A model generated the notes under the pieces. The model had not been told where the DNA came from and did not search any database. It saw only the letters and a program-made list of their open reading frames with translations. Shown in pieces: positions 6,089-9,338 of a stretch of DNA of 9,338 nt (positions within the stretch are counted from its first letter, which is position 1; each line of letters starts with the position of its first letter). A program made the translations under genes and the position numbers. The DNA is from Cryomorphaceae bacterium (lineage in GTDB: Bacteria > Bacteroidota > Bacteroidia > Flavobacteriales > Schleiferiaceae), in assembly GCA_003455605.1 (NCBI GenBank), contig DMQR01000201.1, positions 1 through 9,338 of the forward strand, given 5' to 3'.

Positions 6089-8245
6089 ATGTTAGCCCGA
6101 CTTATGCAGCGTAAAAATCTCAAGCACCTCCTCCTTGTTCTCATAGGAGCTCTCGTCGTTTTAAGTTTCAAACTTCTCGGTCCCCAGGAAGAGAAAGAAC
6201 AGGTCATTTTTTCCTTAGTTCGTGATGCCTTAACGAATGTGCATTTGCAGCCTAAAACGGTGGATGACGAGATGAGTGTGGAGGTGTATGATAATTACTT
6301 GGAATCGCTGGATTACAACAAACTGTTTTTGACGCAAGAAGAATTGGCCCCATTAGAATCTTTCCGCTACCTCCTTGACGATGCTTTTCACCAAAACAAC
6401 ACTGCATTTTTTGAGCTCAGCTTCAACCTCATTACCGCAGGCATTCAACGCTCAAAGAGTATATACAGTGAGCTCCTAAAAGAGTCCTTTGATTATACTA
6501 CTGAAGAATATACTTGGACAGATTCGAAAAGCAAATCCTTCGCCGCAGACCAAAGTGCCCTGGTTGACGAATGGCGCAAGCACCTGAAGTGGCGCATCAT
6601 CAACCGCATTCACGAGAAAGAGCAGGTGCAAGAAGAAGAATTTGAAAATGGAGAACTTGAAGAAGAAAAAACATTCGAAGAATTTGAGCAAGAGGCCCGC
6701 AAAAAGGAGTTGAAAATTCAAAACGAGTGGTATTCAGACCTTATGGATGTCACCCGCCTAGAATGGTTCGGCCTGTACATGAATGCCTATTGTGAGGTGT
6801 TCGATCCACATACCAACTACCTCGCGCCTCAGCAAAACGAGAATTTCGAGATGAGCATGACAGGCCAGTTTGAAGGCATCGGTGCCCAACTAAAGAAAGA
6901 AGGGGACTATATCACCATCGAGCGTATCATCGCGGGATCTGCATGCTGGCGTCAGGGAGACCTGGAAGCCGGTGATAGGATAATCGCTGTAGCTGAAGGG
7001 ACTGAGGAGCCGGTCGATGTAGTGGGTTATAAAATCAGTGAAGGCATCAAGCTCATTCGAGGTAAAAAAGGTACTGAAGTACGCCTTACCGTGAAGAAAA
7101 AGGACGGCTCACGCATGGTCATTCCTATCATTCGAGACGTAGTGGAGCTCGAAAGCACCTTTGCGCGCAGCGTCGTTTTAGACGGTGGTATCTACAATCG
7201 TAAAAGCGCTGAAATTAAAGGAAGTATAGGCACGAAAACCGGCTACATTCGCCTGCCAAAATTCTATGTCGACTTCTACAAGAGCACGAACAGAAATGCT
7301 GCAGATGATGTAAAAGCGGAGATCGAAAAGCTCAAAGCTGTGGGCGTTGAGGGAATTATATTCGATTTACGCAGCAATGGCGGAGGCTCATTACAGGCTG
7401 CCATTGAAATTGCTGGATTGTTCACCGATAAAGGTCCTATGGTTCAGGTGAAAAACTTCCAAAGCGGTACTCGCGCTAAAAACAATCGAGGAAACAAAAT
7501 CTATTGGGTCGGACCGCTAGTCATCCTGGTCAACGAATACAGCGCCTCAGCCTCGGAAATTGTTAGTGCAGCGCTCCAAGACCGTGGACGCGCCTTGATT
7601 GTGGGTCCGTCAAAATCCACCTTCGGAAAAGGAACCGTTCAGAACATGTTCGATTTCGACCGTGCCGTGGGCAGTAACCTCAACAGCTTAAAACCACTGG
7701 GAGCCATCAAAATCACTACGGAGAAATTCTACCGCATCAACGGCGGCACCACCCAGCTACAAGGTGTTATACCAGATATTTCGTTGCCGGGCGCCTATGA
7801 TGAGATTGCCATAGGCGAGAAGGAATACGACCACGCATTACCGGTAGATTATGTCGAGAAAGCGACCTATACCTCAGAAAAGAATTGGACCAAGGCCTTC
7901 GACCGATCCAATAAAAGAGCGGAAGAGCGTTTGGCTTCCGAGGATACCTACGATGCATTCAAGGAATACGCACAATGGATTGCCAAGGGCGAGGAGAACA
8001 AACGCATTCCTCTGAACTACAAAGATTATGTTGCCTTCCAAGATTCCATTTCGGCTCAAAGTGATTTGTTTAAAAACATCAATAAAGCTCCCGATAGCCT
8101 TGGTGTTGTCGCCCTCCCTGACCACCTAACCATGTTTGAAACAGATTCTGCTCAAGCGGATATTTACCATAAGTGGTACAAGAATTTATCGCGTGACCTC
8201 GTGCTGCGCGAAGGCGTAAAAGTGGTCAATGATTTGGTCAAGTAA
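6089..8245 (+). CDS. prc: Tail-specific carboxy-terminal processing protease (Prc, peptidase S41A)
   Basis: A 718-residue envelope protease that degrades or trims proteins from the C-terminus, resembling E. coli Prc (Tsp) across its length. A basic start and hydrophobic stretch (about 14-27) act as signal sequence or membrane anchor. The N-terminal helical domain contains an acidic Glu-rich run (6630-6690) and ends at DPHTNYLAP (239-247). A PDZ domain spans about 263-350 (GIGAQLKK to IPIIRD). The S41 core has DLRSNGGGS, catalytic S487 in SASASEI and the general base K514 in TFGKGT. A C-terminal helical domain follows FYRINGGTTQLQGV. The loop between S487 and K514 is two residues longer than in E. 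coli Prc. The frame is open back to a TTG at 5969, but that start would add about 40 residues with no signal-like character over the tig promoter. I chose the ATG at 6089; the ATG at 6104 is equally plausible. Confidence 0.93.
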   Translation: MLARLMQRKNLKHLLLVLIGALVVLSFKLLGPQEEKEQVIFSLVRDALTNVHLQPKTVDDEMSVEVYDNYLESLDYNKLFLTQEELAPLESFRYLLDDAFHQNNTAFFELSFNLITAGIQRSKSIYSELLKESFDYTTEEYTWTDSKSKSFAADQSALVDEWRKHLKWRIINRIHEKEQVQEEEFENGELEEEKTFEEFEQEARKKELKIQNEWYSDLMDVTRLEWFGLYMNAYCEVFDPHTNYLAPQQNENFEMSMTGQFEGIGAQLKKEGDYITIERIIAGSACWRQGDLEAGDRIIAVAEGTEEPVDVVGYKISEGIKLIRGKKGTEVRLTVKKKDGSRMVIPIIRDVVELESTFARSVVLDGGIYNRKSAEIKGSIGTKTGYIRLPKFYVDFYKSTNRNAADDVKAEIEKLKAVGVEGIIFDLRSNGGGSLQAAIEIAGLFTDKGPMVQVKNFQSGTRAKNNRGNKIYWVGPLVILVNEYSASASEIVSAALQDRGRALIVGPSKSTFGKGTVQNMFDFDRAVGSNLNSLKPLGAIKITTEKFYRINGGTTQLQGVIPDISLPGAYDEIAIGEKEYDHALPVDYVEKATYTSEKNWTKAFDRSNKRAEERLASEDTYDAFKEYAQWIAKGEENKRIPLNYKDYVAFQDSISAQSDLFKNINKAPDSLGVVALPDHLTMFETDSAQADIYHKWYKNLSRDLVLREGVKVVNDLVK

Positions 8246-9062
8246 CATACAAACCTTCACCCGCCATCCCGGAGCCTGGTTTATCCTAGGTCTTATCCTC
8301 TGTGCTATTTTTGCGCCGCTGCTCGTCTTGGACAGTAGTCCCATGGCCAATGACATGGAGGTTGGTAGAGCCATGCTCTCTCCGGGTGCTGAAAGCAATA
8401 TGGGTACACACTGGTTCGGCACGGATAAGTTTGGCCGCGATCATTTTTCAAGAGTAATTCTAGGAAGCCGCATTTCTCTCACCGTAGGCTTGATCGCCGT
8501 GAGCATCAGCTTGGTTATCGGCATTCCCGTCGGAGCGACGGCAGGGTATTTTGGCGGTCACGTGGACCAATTCCTTTCCTGGCTCATGTCCGTACTTTGG
8601 TCCATTCCCACCCTATTGCTGGTCATCGCCCTGACCTTCTTATTAGGCAAGGGCCTCACGCAAGTATTCATCGCCGTAGGACTGACTATGTGGGTCGAGG
8701 TGGCCCGTGTAGTTAGGGGCCAATTCCTAGCTGAAAAACAAAAAGAATATGTCGAAGCAGCCAAGGTTCTTGGCTTCGGAACCCGCCATATTATGTTCAA
8801 GGAAATCCTACCCAATACTTGGGGACCACTACTGGTTATTTGCACGACCAATTTTGCCAGCGCACTCCTCATCGAAAGTGGTCTCAGCTTCCTCGGCATC
8901 GGTGCCCAGCCCCCCACGCCGTCCTGGGGCAGCATGATTCGCGATTATTACCCCTACCTCATGACAGGTAAAGCCTACCTGAGCCTAATCCCAGGTGCCT
9001 TGATTGCTGTAAGTGTATTGAGTTTAAATAGCCTCAGCACTGCTTTGAGTAAGAATCAATAG
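8229..9062 (+). CDS. ABC transporter permease, DppC/OppC type (peptide or nickel family)
   Basis: A 277-residue inner-membrane permease of the binding-protein-dependent transport family, which pairs with a DppB-type permease, ATPases and a substrate-binding protein to import peptides or, in some members, nickel. About six membrane segments are visible (roughly 16-34, 83-105, 117-139, 145-163, 200-225, 251-273). The OppC-type GTDKFGRDHFSRV (64-76) precedes segment two. The EAA loop that contacts the ATPase is at 176-195 (EAAKVLG, then ILP), and the late GLSFLGIG-PPTPSWG motif is typical of DppC. Substrate cannot be told from the sequence. The ATG at 8229 overlaps the end of the prc-like gene by 17 bases, so co-transcription and coupling are likely. 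No partner subunit is in the window. Its stop overlaps the end of convergent aat by 7 bases. Confidence 0.9.
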   Translation: MIWSSNIQTFTRHPGAWFILGLILCAIFAPLLVLDSSPMANDMEVGRAMLSPGAESNMGTHWFGTDKFGRDHFSRVILGSRISLTVGLIAVSISLVIGIPVGATAGYFGGHVDQFLSWLMSVLWSIPTLLLVIALTFLLGKGLTQVFIAVGLTMWVEVARVVRGQFLAEKQKEYVEAAKVLGFGTRHIMFKEILPNTWGPLLVICTTNFASALLIESGLSFLGIGAQPPTPSWGSMIRDYYPYLMTGKAYLSLIPGALIAVSVLSLNSLSTALSKNQ

Positions 9063-9338
9063 CGCAGGACAAAAGAATGCAATTCAGGCACCACCACATT
9101 GGTTGCACCTGCAGGCGCATGAACGCCCATGTAATCCAAATAATCTTGACGGTCCCAATTCTCCGCACCCAAACTGTTCAGATGCGTCGTGGGTAATTGA
9201 TTATCCACCATCACCACACCTACCCTAGCCAAATATTGACACATGCCGATATATGCGTATTTCGATGCGTTCTTTACGCTGTGAAACATGCTCTCACCGA
9301 CAAAAACATTTCCAGTCATCACCCCAAAGGTTCCGCCA
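9056..9338 (-). CDS. aat: Leucyl/phenylalanyl-tRNA-protein transferase, C-terminal part (5' end outside window)
   Basis: Aat transfers Leu or Phe from aminoacyl-tRNA to proteins with N-terminal Arg or Lys, creating an N-degron read in other bacteria by ClpS and ClpAP. Only the last 93 residues are visible, and the frame stays open to the right edge. They begin GGTFGVMTGNVFVGESMF, the hallmark of the family (E. coli GGLYGLAIG then FCGESMF), followed by NASKYA, VDNQ in place of the E. coli DCQ, HLNSLGAE and the RQDYLDYM tail. The GTG at 9320-9322 and ATG at 9317-9319 are internal, not real starts, because conserved residues continue upstream. The identification rests on motif order and is good despite truncation. 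It converges on the permease gene with a 7-base 3' overlap and no visible terminator between them. Confidence 0.88.
   Translation of the reverse strand, partial: GGTFGVMTGNVFVGESMFHSVKNASKYAYIGMCQYLARVGVVMVDNQLPTTHLNSLGAENWDRQDYLDYMGVHAPAGATNVVVPELHSFVLRY

Noticed and set aside
5962..6207. 81-residue minus-strand reading frame upstream of tig
   Set aside because: It is antisense to the prc-like gene start and the tig promoter region, has low-complexity Arg/Ser-rich composition and no recognisable motif.
8558..8935. 125-residue minus-strand reading frame inside the permease gene
   Set aside because: It is a shadow of the well-supported permease on the opposite strand and has no domain-like pattern.
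9317..9322. Short separate gene starting at GTG/ATG near the right edge
   Set aside because: Conserved Aat residues continue upstream of these codons to the window edge, so this is the C-terminal part of a longer gene.
1..9338. Mobile element, CRISPR array, tRNA/rRNA gene, or novel defence cluster
   Set aside because: Coding sequence of recognised core genes fills almost the whole window; I saw no transposase, direct-repeat array, cloverleaf-like sequence or abrupt change in composition.

Overview
The window looks like chromosomal housekeeping DNA from a member of the Bacteroidota, most likely a marine Flavobacteriia-type lineage. Three observations support this. Upstream regions carry the TTG-N19-TAnnTTTG promoter type used by the Bacteroidota primary sigma factor, and Shine-Dalgarno sequences are weak or absent. 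The YebC protein has the MGRAFEFRK-type N-terminus typical of the phylum. Trigger factor, ClpX and endonuclease III all carry lineage-style deviations from the E. coli versions. Genus and species cannot be named from the sequence alone.

Layout. Positions 1-1053 (minus strand) hold the N-terminal half of recA, cut by the window edge, with the peroxiredoxin gene bcp upstream of it. A short divergent promoter region follows. Then come nth (endonuclease III without the usual iron-sulfur cluster ligands) and a yebC-family gene on the plus strand, ending at a bidirectional hairpin terminator at 2621-2646. Positions 2645-5951 (minus strand) are a compact tig-clpP-clpX operon for trigger factor and the ClpXP protease. 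Its leader contains a small terminator-like hairpin. Divergent from it lies a large tail-specific (Prc/S41) protease gene, overlapped at its 3' end by a DppC/OppC-type ABC transporter permease gene. The permease gene in turn overlaps, tail to tail, the 3' end of a minus-strand aat gene (leucyl/phenylalanyl-tRNA-protein transferase) that runs off the right edge.

Functional themes. The left third concerns oxidative stress and DNA repair: RecA for recombination, Bcp for peroxide removal, Nth for oxidised pyrimidines. The rest is dominated by protein quality control: trigger factor for folding, ClpXP for cytosolic degradation, Prc for envelope proteolysis, and Aat, which tags proteins for N-end-rule degradation, in other bacteria through ClpS/ClpAP. 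YebC adds a translation or transcription factor, and the permease suggests peptide or nickel uptake.

I found no mobile element, CRISPR array, tRNA, rRNA, riboswitch or defence system, and no stretch longer than 300 bases without a gene. I do not see a novel multi-gene system here. The most interesting points are the cluster-less Nth, the hairpin in the tig leader, and the palindrome over the recA promoter.
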